Source of the DNA: Gammaproteobacteria bacterium
GTDB taxonomy: Bacteria > Pseudomonadota > Gammaproteobacteria > CAJXQU01
Length of the DNA: 7,657 bases
Assembly: GCA_026984275.1 (NCBI GenBank)
Contig: JALSSM010000408.1
Span: 1-7,657 of the forward strand
Reading direction: 5' to 3'
Below the pieces are notes generated by a model. The model ran no database searches and had not been told where the DNA came from. It saw nothing but the letters and a program-made list of their open reading frames with translations. Below are positions 1 through 5,885 of this stretch, in pieces. A program made the translations under genes and the position numbers. Position 1 is the first letter of the stretch. Each line of letters opens with the position of its first letter.

Positions 1-1577
1 TGTTCAGCATCTTCCGATTGCATATGAATATGACGTTGAGCACAGATCACACCTTGCTCAAGTGTCAGTTTTCCATTCGGCCCTTCGAGTGTGATCCCGG
101 GTGAATTGGCAACATCACCAGAAGCCCTAACTGGCGCATCAATACCTAAGGTGTATTCATCAGTACGAGAAATCTCGACCTGGCACTTACCACGCACTGG
201 TCCTAAAATCCTCACCTTTGGAATCGATCTTTTGGGCCCGATGATCGCCAAACGTTCTTCACAGGCAAACTGTCCAGGTTGGGAAAGTTCTTTTAATGGG
301 GTCAGCTGATGTCCTTCTCCAAATAAGATTTCGACCGCTTCCTGTGTAAGATGAATATGTCGGGCAGAAACAGCAACAGGAATACCTCTTGAGTTATTAA
401 CTTTATCTTTTTCATTGACCAGATCTTCAGTATCTCTGGCAATCGCATGTGCTTCATCAGTCGCCACGACCAATAAACGAGTGCGACTATGATCCGTTGA
501 AATCATAGTGGCGGGATGTTCCAGATCAACCTTCGCTTCACGATTCAGATCTTCATCCAGCCGGACCCCGAGGAAACCCAGTCGCTGTGAAACCTGTTCT
601 CGGACCCAGGCACTGTTTTCTCCTATCCCTGCAGTAAACACGATCGCATCGACACCTCCCATGACCGCAGCATAAGCTCCTATGTATTTCCGCAGACGAT
701 GACAAAAAACACGTATCGCCAACCGACAGGCTTCATCTCCTTCTGAGGCACCTTGATCAATATCACGCATATCATTACTGATTTTGGAGAGTCCTAACAA
801 TCCACTTTTTTTGTTTAGCAATTGATCAAGCTCATCAACACTCATCCCTTCCCGTCGTTGTAACTCCAGTAACACACCCGGATCAATATCACCCGATCTT
901 GTGCCCATCACCAGGCCTTCCAACGGACTCATACCCATGCTGGTTTCAATCGATCGACCATATTCCACGGCAGTAACACTGCAACCATTACCAAGATGAC
1001 AGGTGATGATTCGCAGATCACGCAGATCTTCTTTGAGAAAATCTGCCGCTCGACGGGCAACCCAGTGATGGCTGGTGCCATGGAAACCGTAACGACGAAA
1101 ACCATGTTTTTTCTGAAATTCTATAGGTATTGCATATGTGAAAGCTCGCCTGGGTAAAGTCTGATGAAAAGCCGTATCGAAAACGGCTATGTGTGGAAGG
1201 TCAGATAAACTTTTTTTAGCGGCCTTTATTCCTGCAAGATTAACCGGATTATGCAAAGGAGCTAAAGGGATCAAAGACTCAATCGCTTGTTCCACTTCAG
1301 CATCGATCCGTACAGGAGAAGAAAACTGAGCACCTCCGTGTACAACTCTGTGACCAACGGCTTTAATTAAATCGACCGGTGCTTTTTTTAGAATGGCCTG
1401 AACAACAGAAGCGTGATCGGCATCTGGTAAAAATATTTCTTCATCATCAATTTTCAGAACACATTCAGCAGTTCCAACACGTTGCACTCTGGCCTTAAAT
1501 TGCCGCACGCCAGATTTTGAATCGAGAATATCGATCTTAACGCTGGAACTACCACAATTGATGATCAGGACGTTCAT
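1..1577 (-). CDS. ackA-pduL: Acetate kinase - PduL phosphotransacylase fusion (3' end outside window)
   Basis: The 525 codons visible before the window edge encode two enzymes in one frame. Residues 1-385 are a complete acetate kinase: NCGSSSVK near 7-14 (N7, S10, S12, K14), HRVVHGG at 76-82, FDTAFHQTLP at 133-142, RYGFHGTSH at 162-170, HLGNGCS at 194-200, MGTRSGDIDPG at 224-234, GIGENS at 317-322 and the late ATDEA glutamate at 375. After a short polar linker (about 381-397), residues 398-525 match PduL phosphate acyltransferase: RHIHL at 406-410, SQPGQFACEE at 432-441, ILGPVR, QVEISRTD and QRHIHM at 514-519. The HxH pairs and the Glu are the zinc ligands of the family; the last ligand and the C-terminus would lie outside. 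Expected chemistry is acetyl-CoA + Pi to acetyl-P (PduL), then acetyl-P + ADP to acetate + ATP (AckA). No BMC-targeting extension is seen, so it is probably cytosolic. The ATG overlaps the purC stop as ATGA, suggesting translational coupling. A frameshift artefact is unlikely because the frame is continuous across the junction. Confidence 0.93.
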   Translation of the reverse strand, partial: MNVLIINCGSSSVKIDILDSKSGVRQFKARVQRVGTAECVLKIDDEEIFLPDADHASVVQAILKKAPVDLIKAVGHRVVHGGAQFSSPVRIDAEVEQAIESLIPLAPLHNPVNLAGIKAAKKSLSDLPHIAVFDTAFHQTLPRRAFTYAIPIEFQKKHGFRRYGFHGTSHHWVARRAADFLKEDLRDLRIITCHLGNGCSVTAVEYGRSIETSMGMSPLEGLVMGTRSGDIDPGVLLELQRREGMSVDELDQLLNKKSGLLGLSKISNDMRDIDQGASEGDEACRLAIRVFCHRLRKYIGAYAAVMGGVDAIVFTAGIGENSAWVREQVSQRLGFLGVRLDEDLNREAKVDLEHPATMISTDHSRTRLLVVATDEAHAIARDTEDLVNEKDKVNNSRGIPVAVSARHIHLTQEAVEILFGEGHQLTPLKELSQPGQFACEERLAIIGPKRSIPKVRILGPVRGKCQVEISRTDEYTLGIDAPVRASGDVANSPGITLEGPNGKLTLEQGVICAQRHIHMQSEDAE

Positions 1578-2470
1578 GACCGGGTTAGTTTTTTCTGTAC
1601 TTCCTGATATTTGTCTGATGTTTTATTCAGTATTTCTGCGGGCAGTTTCGGCCCCGGCGGGGTCTTGTCCCAGTCCAGTGTTTCCAGATAATCCCTGACG
1701 ATCTGCTTATCGTAACTTGGAGGACTCATACCGACCTGATAAGTATCCGCAGGCCAGAATCTTGATGAATCTGGCGTTAATGCTTCATCGATCAGAAATA
1801 ATTGATCGTTCTCATCGACACCAAACTCAAACTTGGTATCAGCAATAATGATTCCCCGATCACGCGCATATGCCGCCGCTTCTTTGTAAAACTGCAAACT
1901 GACATCGCGAACCTGTGCTGCTTTTTCTGTACCAATGAGTTCCACAGTTTTCTGAAAATCAATATTCTCATCGTGATCACCAACTGCCGCCTTGGATGAC
2001 GGTGTGTAAATTGGTTCTGGAAGTTGCTGCGCCTGCTGCAAACCTTTGGGTAGAGTGATCCCACAAACAGCTCCACTAGTCTGATAATCCTTCCAGCCTG
2101 ATCCGATCAGATAACCGCGAACTATGGCCTCGACGGGAAGCGGTTTGAGCTTTTTAACAATGATTGCACGACCTTCTACCTGATCACGTTCGTTTTCGTC
2201 TGGAAGAATTTCCTTCAACGTCAGATCAGTCAAATGATTGGGCAACACATTCTGCAATTTCTCAAACCAGAAATTTGAAACCGCTGTCAAAACCAATCCC
2301 TTACCAGGAATTGGATCAGGCAGGATCACATCAAAAGCGGATAACCGATCCGTTGTGACGATCAGGAAATGATCATCATCGATATCATAAATATCACGCA
2401 CTTTGCCTTTGTAAGCCAGAGGCAGGCTTTTAATACTTGTTTCAAAAAGGCTTTTAGGTACTTTGCTCAA
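1574..2470 (-). CDS. purC: Phosphoribosylaminoimidazole-succinocarboxamide synthase (SAICAR synthase)
   Basis: Cytosolic enzyme of de novo purine synthesis that ligates aspartate to CAIR using ATP. All family hallmarks are present in 298 residues: GKVRDIY at 22-28 (ATP-binding strand), TTDRLSAFD at 39-47, the first PROSITE-type signature LPVEAIVRGYLIGSGW at 111-126, SSKAAVGDHDENI at 158-170, the second signature IADTKFEFG at 209-217, and LIDEALTPDSSRFWP at 226-240. The length is typical of the proteobacterial form. The start is TTG at 2470: no in-frame ATG lies between it and the upstream in-frame stop, the N-terminus matches where homologues begin, and an AGGA Shine-Dalgarno sits about 9 nt upstream. 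The stop overlaps the acetate kinase start by 4 nt, so the two are very likely co-transcribed, although their pathways are not obviously linked. No PurR-like operator was recognised upstream. Confidence 0.97.
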   Translation of the reverse strand: MSKVPKSLFETSIKSLPLAYKGKVRDIYDIDDDHFLIVTTDRLSAFDVILPDPIPGKGLVLTAVSNFWFEKLQNVLPNHLTDLTLKEILPDENERDQVEGRAIIVKKLKPLPVEAIVRGYLIGSGWKDYQTSGAVCGITLPKGLQQAQQLPEPIYTPSSKAAVGDHDENIDFQKTVELIGTEKAAQVRDVSLQFYKEAAAYARDRGIIIADTKFEFGVDENDQLFLIDEALTPDSSRFWPADTYQVGMSPPSYDKQIVRDYLETLDWDKTPPGPKLPAEILNKTSDKYQEVQKKLTRS

Positions 2471-2493
2471 TTGATTTTTTCCTGTTTTTCGAT

Positions 2494-2715
2494 TTAGGAG
2501 CCCTGATTAATTCTGAGGTTGCCAAACCATTTTCCCATATCAAACCGTACAGTTCTATGCTGTGATGGAAATTCACGGACTGCAGCAGATAGATCACGAT
2601 CAATCACATTCTGAAAGACGGACTATTCAGGTGAAAAACAGTCAACTTTTGACCTGAGCAACCCCACCGCTTCGCACCTCACAAGTGAGCGGCCAATCCC
2701 GGAAGATTTGCTCAT
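2494..2715 (-). pseudogene. Amber-interrupted open frame upstream of purC, unrecognised
   Basis: The 343 bp from the purC start to the next gene (2471-2813) hold no intact gene I recognise. On the minus strand one frame runs from an ATG (2715) for 30 codons, meets a TAG (2623-2625), then continues for 42 sense codons to a TAA at 2494-2496, 23 nt before purC. The downstream half has protein-like composition (for example NVIDRDLSAAVREF and TVRFDMGKWFGNL). It could be the decayed end of a gene, or chance. The ATG has an A/G-rich stretch directly against it without normal spacing, which argues against efficient translation as it stands. No family is assigned. Confidence 0.3.
2627..2657. repeat. 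Imperfect hairpin, 11-nt arms, upstream of purC
   Basis: Left arm 2627-2637 (TCAGGTGAAAA) and right arm 2647-2657 (TTTTGACCTGA) pair as 6 bp, one G-G mismatch, then 4 bp, around a 9-nt loop. Further small dyads lie beside it: CTCAC/GTGAG at 2678-2689 and TGAGCAA/TTGCTCA at 2655-2661 and 2708-2714. It lies within the likely leader of the purC-ackA transcript. It could be leader RNA structure, an operator or a remnant; nothing identifies a known riboswitch class, and the guanine/adenine-type purine riboswitch core was not found. Confidence 0.4.
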
Positions 2716-2813
2716 CCTTTTATTGTAGTTATATACTGGAAACGACTTATTTCTATGGAGTGTTACATCTCACTTTGAGGGTACATTTATAATTATATTC
2801 ATTAAGGAATAAT

Positions 2814-2882
2814 ATGGATAACCAAACTTCAAAATCAGGCAAATGTGAGGATCAGGCTCAACATAATAACGATAAAGGGTAA
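2814..2882 (+). CDS. Small ORF, 22 residues, hydrophilic
   Basis: ATG at 2814 is preceded by TAAGGA ending 5 nt upstream, a good Shine-Dalgarno match. The frame ends at TAA 2880-2882. The product is hydrophilic with one cysteine (MDNQTSKSGKC at the start, ending NNDKG). It has no membrane segment and no recognised family. It lies 38 nt before the next plus-strand gene, so it may be a leader peptide, a small cytosolic partner, or the intact start of a longer gene that was lost. A TATAAT-like hexamer at 2788-2793 could be the -10 of this pair, but no convincing -35 was seen at the right distance; TATACT at 2732-2737 with TTGCTC at 2708-2713 (18-bp spacer) is a weak alternative. Confidence 0.4.
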   Translation: MDNQTSKSGKCEDQAQHNNDKG

Positions 2883-2920
2883 CGTCACTTTTTTTTGCTT
2901 TGTTACAGGGAGGGTTGTCC

Positions 2921-3358
2921 ATGAGAGTAAAAAGGATAGTCTTGAGTGTTTTAATTATTTTCTTCATCGTGACGGTAGTTTTGCACAACAAGGGGAAAAT
3001 AGATGATTTTTTTATCGTGAAAAGTTTGCATGAAAAGGGCTTTAAAATACCATATACAGTTAAAAGAATTGTTAAAAAAGATGAATACGATAATTTTCAT
3101 GGTGATGGAAAAACAACGATTGTTTATAAACTTCCGAGTTCCTTTTCGTCTTCTTTTCAATGCAATAACAATAATATGAAAAAAGAGGTTCTAGGTAGTA
3201 AAAGTTTATTTTCTGTAATCTATTTTGAAGAAGTCTCCTCTAGATATTTCGAAAAGAATAAACCGTACTGTGTGTTGATTCGCAGAGAGGAATATCAATT
3301 ATCCTATATTGCAGTTATACAAAATAATTTTCTATTCGTTAATTGGCTTTCGTGGTAG
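2921..3358 (+). CDS. Orphan membrane-anchored protein, 145 residues
   Basis: Not recognised. The ATG at 2921 is chosen over the in-frame TTG at 2900 because AGGGAGGG at 2908-2914 gives strong Shine-Dalgarno spacing and because the protein then opens with a typical basic-plus-hydrophobic signal (MRVKR, then about 18 apolar residues to residue 23). The remaining 120 residues should be outside the cytoplasm. They are rich in Lys, Ser, Asn and aromatic residues, with two cysteines (the FQCNNNN stretch and PYCVLIRR) that could form a disulfide. No lipobox, enzyme motif or repeats were seen. The gene is very AT-rich compared with purC and lies in the GATC-poor middle section, consistent with acquired DNA. 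A secreted or periplasmic accessory protein is the most that can be said. The 31-bp repeat copy follows its stop by 11 nt and may act as its terminator. Confidence 0.7.
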   Translation: MRVKRIVLSVLIIFFIVTVVLHNKGKIDDFFIVKSLHEKGFKIPYTVKRIVKKDEYDNFHGDGKTTIVYKLPSSFSSSFQCNNNNMKKEVLGSKSLFSVIYFEEVSSRYFEKNKPYCVLIRREEYQLSYIAVIQNNFLFVNWLSW

Positions 3359-3369
3359 TAAGAAATGAT

Positions 3370-3400
3370 AATAAAAGGTGGCGCTACCCTTTAATTTGGT
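3370..3400. repeat. 31-bp direct repeat, copy 1 (hairpin-bearing)
   Basis: This segment matches 4908-4938 at 29 of 31 positions in the same orientation; the differences are G/A at repeat position 12 and C/T at position 20. Its core, AAAAGGTGGCGCTACCCTTT, folds into a short bulged hairpin. It lies 11 nt after the 145-residue gene's stop. The sequences on either side are unlike those around copy 2. It resembles a REP-like dispersed palindrome more than an integrase attachment site. Confidence 0.8.
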
Positions 3401-3595
3401 GAGTACGACGCCAGGTTTTCGCTTTTTCCTTTCCATGACTTAGCGGTAAGGGGTTTATAGCGTCCCTTTCCCCCGAAGATCAACTTAATACCAAAAACAT
3501 AAAAATTGGGCCATTAGCTCAATACGAATTGGAACATGCTGATCTATATCAATTCCGAAATAGCTAAGGAATTTCGATTTTACTTCAGGTTGGTT
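3401..3595. other. Non-coding stretch between repeat copy 1 and acyltransferase
   Basis: About 195 bp with no supportable gene on either strand. It contains a TGGCG/CGCCA dyad with the repeat (3379-3383 and 3409-3413), an AAGGG/CCCTT pair around 3453-3473, and two overlapping alternative stems near 3550-3576 (AATTCC/GGAATT and CGAAAT/ATTTCG). The last lies just beyond the acyltransferase stop and could slow transcription, but it has no U-tract in that direction. Confidence 0.5.
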
Positions 3596-4648
3596 TCAGT
3601 GCCCTGCTTCTGAAACTTCAACTTCGCGGTAATGAGAATGGTGGCTGAGGAATGGTTTTTCGATAAGATGCCAGGATAAGTAAGAGATAATAAATACTGT
3701 CAGGATCAAACTGGGGAAAACAAAATAGAGGTGTGATTCAAATAATCTAAAATGTACAAATACCTGAATAACAGGAAAATGCCAAATATATATACCGAAT
3801 GAAAAGTCTCCAAATTTACCCCAATTTCCTAAATACCTTAGAACCATTGCGCTATAGATCACTAGAATTGCAAGTGTTGCAGGATAAAGAAAATAAAAAC
3901 CTGTCATTTTTGAAAATATAAATAAGATAACTCCTGAAATTAAAATTAATTTTGAGTGCCTTCTAAATTCATCTAAATAATAATATAAAAATGCTCCTGA
4001 AATAAAAAAAGCCAATTGCCCAGGGATCTGTCTTTCCAGTATCAAATAAAGATCGTTTCCAGTTCTTCCCTCCAGGTAAATCATACCTATTGAATAGGCA
4101 ATAGCGGAAATATAGATTATGACCATAACTGCTAATTTATTTATTTTTGAAAACAGGATCACAATCACAGGAACGACTAGATAGAACATGACTTCTACTT
4201 TTATTGTCCACAAAGCACCATTAACAGCTGATAAATAATTCCCTTCAAACACGCCAGGCAAGTTATGTTGTATAAAATTTAATGTGAATGCATTTACAAT
4301 CGTATACTTGATCCAGTCAAACGAAAAATAATCTTCAAACGTATACGTTGATATAAAAAATAAACCAAGTGAACAAATCAAAATGACCGCCAGATAGCCA
4401 GGTAATATTCTTCTAAGTCTTTTTAAAAAATATTTTTGAATTGATAATGTATTTTCAAAACTCATAAAAATCAAAAAACCACTAACAATAAAAAAGGAAT
4501 CAACAGCTATTTCAGCACTCAGATATTTCCCGATCACTGATAACCCAGGATGTTGAGTCAGAACACTGACATGATATAAAAATACAATAAATGCGAGAAT
4601 AAACCTGATAAGATCAAAATTATTCTGATTCGTAGAAAGGTGTTTCAC
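3596..4648 (-). CDS. Acyltransferase family 3 integral membrane protein (OafA/YrhL type)
   Basis: Polytopic inner-membrane O-acyltransferase, 350 residues, the usual size for a stand-alone family member without an SGNH domain. The family moves an acyl group, usually acetyl from acetyl-CoA, onto cell-surface glycans. Visible hallmarks are the R-x10-H pair (R15, H26) in the first helix, AVDSFFIVSGFLI at 48-60, the R-x-x-R pair at 77-80 followed by ILPGY, LWTIKVEVMFY at 146-156 with E152, and FSFGIYIWHFP near the C-terminus. About ten hydrophobic segments are apparent. The start is GTG at 4648; no in-frame ATG exists upstream before a stop, and AAGG lies about 12 nt upstream, a rather long spacing. 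It is clearly more AT-rich than the flanking genes, and a 31-bp direct repeat lies on each side. No glycosyltransferase or O-antigen genes adjoin it, so the acceptor is unknown; it looks like an isolated accessory gene. Confidence 0.92.
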   Translation of the reverse strand: MKHLSTNQNNFDLIRFILAFIVFLYHVSVLTQHPGLSVIGKYLSAEIAVDSFFIVSGFLIFMSFENTLSIQKYFLKRLRRILPGYLAVILICSLGLFFISTYTFEDYFSFDWIKYTIVNAFTLNFIQHNLPGVFEGNYLSAVNGALWTIKVEVMFYLVVPVIVILFSKINKLAVMVIIYISAIAYSIGMIYLEGRTGNDLYLILERQIPGQLAFFISGAFLYYYLDEFRRHSKLILISGVILFIFSKMTGFYFLYPATLAILVIYSAMVLRYLGNWGKFGDFSFGIYIWHFPVIQVFVHFRLFESHLYFVFPSLILTVFIISYLSWHLIEKPFLSHHSHYREVEVSEAGH

Positions 4649-4694
4649 AATTTTGTAAAACCTTGAGTAATGTTAATTTATATATAGCGTTATG

Positions 4695-4898
4695 CTAACT
4701 TCGCGATCTCGCCCACATCCAGACACCTGTGACAGCAAGGATCAGAAATAATACTGCAGCAGCATCGATCAGAAACACCCCAAAACCTCCAAATATCCGA
4801 CCATTGTGTAAATCAAGCATTATACGTCCTACTGACAAACCTTTTCCACGGTAGGCTTTCGATAGAGTCGTATCTAAAGTACCTATGATTTCTGATGG
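4695..4898 (-). pseudogene. PepSY-associated TM protein, C-terminal remnant
   Basis: The frame ending at TAG 4695-4697 reads back through RIMLDLHNGRIFG, then FLIDAAAVLFLILAVTGVWMW and a basic tail ARSRS. This is the characteristic C-terminal end of PepSY-associated transmembrane proteins (DLH-G-x-FG followed by the last helix ending in GxWxW), which often serve in iron uptake or as membrane reductase-like proteins. Only about 65 residues remain. The frame closes upstream at a TAG (4899-4901) inside the terminal inverted repeat of the 140-bp element, so the N-terminal 80-90% is gone. An ATG at 4820 could in principle start a 41-residue single-helix peptide, but no convincing ribosome site precedes it. 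The most likely reading is a gene truncated by insertion or deletion at the element. Confidence 0.72.
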
Positions 4899-4907
4899 CT
4901 AGAGTCC

Positions 4908-4938
4908 AATAAAAGGTGACGCTACCTTTTAATTTGGT
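4908..4938. repeat. 31-bp direct repeat, copy 2 (perfect 7-bp stem)
   Basis: Same orientation as the copy at 3370-3400 with 29 of 31 identical bases. Its core forms a perfect hairpin: AAAAGGT (4911-4917), a 6-nt loop, ACCTTTT (4924-4930). It lies in the left part of the 140-bp element, overlapping the inner end of its left terminal repeat. Confidence 0.8.
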
Positions 4939-4952
4939 AGAAGGAAATAAGT

Positions 4953-5011
4953 GGGATCAGCGTAAACTTTATGCTATTAAATGGTGAAGAAATAAAGTTT
5001 ACGCTGACCCC
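4953..5011. terminator. 20-bp inverted repeat, possible bidirectional terminator
   Basis: The arms are 4953-4972 (GGGATCAGCGTAAACTTTAT) and 4992-5011 (the reverse complement, beginning GGGG), matching at 19 of 20 positions around a 19-nt loop. It lies just beyond the DoxX stop codon, so a transcript from the four-gene operon would form this long stem. There is no clean U-tract, so any termination role is inferred from stem strength and position. Its primary identity is probably as part of the 140-bp mobile-like element. Confidence 0.5.
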
Positions 5012-5032
5012 GGTTATTGAAGCTCTTGCCAT

Positions 5033-5404
5033 CTAGTCAGGGACATTTTCTTCGTTAGCCAGAATCAAGATTAAAACTAGAATAGGAAAGTTTTTGGTTA
5101 GTGGGCCGAAGGGATGTAGCCAGAATTCAGCGCTGATGATCGTCAGAATGATCGTGTAGGAAATAATAACGGTGATTTGGATCAGGCAACAAACTCTGCT
5201 CCATTTTGAAGTGAGTATCCAGATCCCTAAAATAATATCTGTGGTACTTCCTGCTAAGATCAATCCTGTCGCAACGCCTCTGGTAATCCCTGCTTTTTCC
5301 AGGATGTTGTAACCCAATTCGGGTGCAAGAAATAATGATGTAATCCCTGTAAAAATCCATAGCCCGGCTAATGATAATCTGGCAAGGAGAATTAAGTCTT
5401 TCAT
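5033..5404 (-). CDS. DoxX-like integral membrane protein
   Basis: A 123-residue protein with four membrane helices (about 8-26, 43-65, 70-90 and 105-117) in DoxX-like arrangement. The segment FWLHPFGPLTKNFPI at 94-108, before the last helix, closely follows the family pattern; WIFTGI in helix 1 is also typical. Family members are small quinone- or redox-associated membrane proteins, mostly of unproven function. It is last in the operon, starting 7 nt after the DUF2269 gene's stop. The ATG at 5404 has only a weak upstream ribosome site, so translational coupling is likely. The TAG stop (5033-5035) shares its last base with the end of the 140-bp element. The protein nevertheless looks full length, so the element probably landed at or just beyond the natural end, or supplied a new stop with only small change. 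Confidence 0.88.
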   Translation of the reverse strand: MKDLILLARLSLAGLWIFTGITSLFLAPELGYNILEKAGITRGVATGLILAGSTTDIILGIWILTSKWSRVCCLIQITVIISYTIILTIISAEFWLHPFGPLTKNFPILVLILILANEENVPD

Positions 5405-5411
5405 CTATTTT

Positions 5412-5885
5412 TCATACAACCGGAAAAGGTTTAAAAACCATTAGCCAGAATATGATCAGGATGGCAGTGAATGCGGGGATGCCGAGTAATGTCCAGATAC
5501 GCATGAGTTTTTTGAATTCAGGACTCACTTCATTGGTTTCTACCGATACTTTTGCTAATTCACGTAGTCGATATTGAATTCTAACAACGGGCAGCCAGCA
5601 AATTCCGATCAGAATAAACAGGCCGATCACCCAGTAAAACCATTCGGATGAAAGTGAGTAGTTTAATTTTTTCATCAACATCATGCCGGTGATCAGTTGC
5701 GTGACAACAGCGGGCGCGGTGAAGATCCAGTCACCGAGGACGACGTGTTTTGTCGTTGTATAAATAGCTTGCGGATTGTTAGATCGGCTGGCCATAAACA
5801 TAAAGAAAGCTATGCCTGCTCCGGTACCGGCGATCACGACGGCAGATAAAATATGGATCAACTTTAGTAGTAGATAATTCTCCAT
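5412..5885 (-). CDS. DUF2269-type integral membrane protein
   Basis: A 157-residue protein with four hydrophobic helices (about 5-32, 52-71, 82-101 and 131-151). KLIHILSAVVIAGTGAG at 8-24, DWIFTAPAVVTQLITGMM at 52-69, WLPVVRIQYRLREL at 97-110 and the final FWLMVFKP follow the DUF2269 pattern. The conserved His in helix 1 (H11) recalls heme- or metal-binding membrane proteins, but no function is established for the family. Its ATG shares one base with the stop of the upstream oxidoreductase gene (TAATG), the signature of translational coupling. Adjacent genes for a DoxX-like protein and an NAD(P) oxidoreductase suggest that the three act together at the membrane; this is inference from gene order. 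Confidence 0.85.
   Translation of the reverse strand: MENYLLLKLIHILSAVVIAGTGAGIAFFMFMASRSNNPQAIYTTTKHVVLGDWIFTAPAVVTQLITGMMLMKKLNYSLSSEWFYWVIGLFILIGICWLPVVRIQYRLRELAKVSVETNEVSPEFKKLMRIWTLLGIPAFTAILIIFWLMVFKPFPVV

Larger units (their letters stand above)
4894..5033. mobile_element. 140-bp MITE-like element with nested inverted repeats
   Basis: The ends are inverted repeats: the left arm 4894-4912 (GATGGCTAGAGTCCAATAA) and the reverse complement of the right arm 5014-5033 (GATGGCAAGAGCTTCAATAA) agree at 17 of 20 aligned positions with one gap. Inside lie the 31-bp repeat copy 2 and a strong 20-bp inverted repeat. It has no transposase of its own. The GGGGTCAGCGTAAACTTTAT motif belongs to a type of sequence I associate, from memory, with IS200-like/REP-associated tyrosine transposases; on the minus strand the right arm reads ATGGCAAGAGCTTC (MARAS), similar to the start of some such transposases, which may be coincidence. 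No clear target-site duplication was found. Confidence 0.6.

Noticed and set aside
91..309. Plus-strand open frame antisense to the PduL part of the fusion
   Set aside because: It is a shadow of a well-supported coding frame on the opposite strand and its product has no recognisable features.
2471..2813. Known structured RNA (6S RNA, purine riboswitch, group II intron or retron) upstream of purC
   Set aside because: Some hairpins are present, but no diagnostic conserved core of these classes was seen, and no reverse transcriptase accompanies it.
2814..2882. Resemblance of the 22-codon ORF start (SGKC) to the N-terminus of catalase-peroxidases
   Set aside because: Only a four-residue likeness, no following KatG sequence in any frame, so it is not evidence of homology.
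2770..3160. Minus-strand open frames across the small ORF and the 145-residue gene
   Set aside because: They overlap plus-strand genes with better ribosome sites and a convincing signal anchor, and their products look like low-complexity AT-rich translation.
3541..3595. Stem at 3550-3576 as an intrinsic terminator of the acyltransferase gene
   Set aside because: The alternative stems are short and neither is followed by a U-tract on the transcript strand.
3370..4938. 31-bp direct repeats as phage or island attachment sites
   Set aside because: No integrase gene and no tRNA gene are visible, and one copy lies inside a MITE-like element, which fits a dispersed palindromic repeat better.
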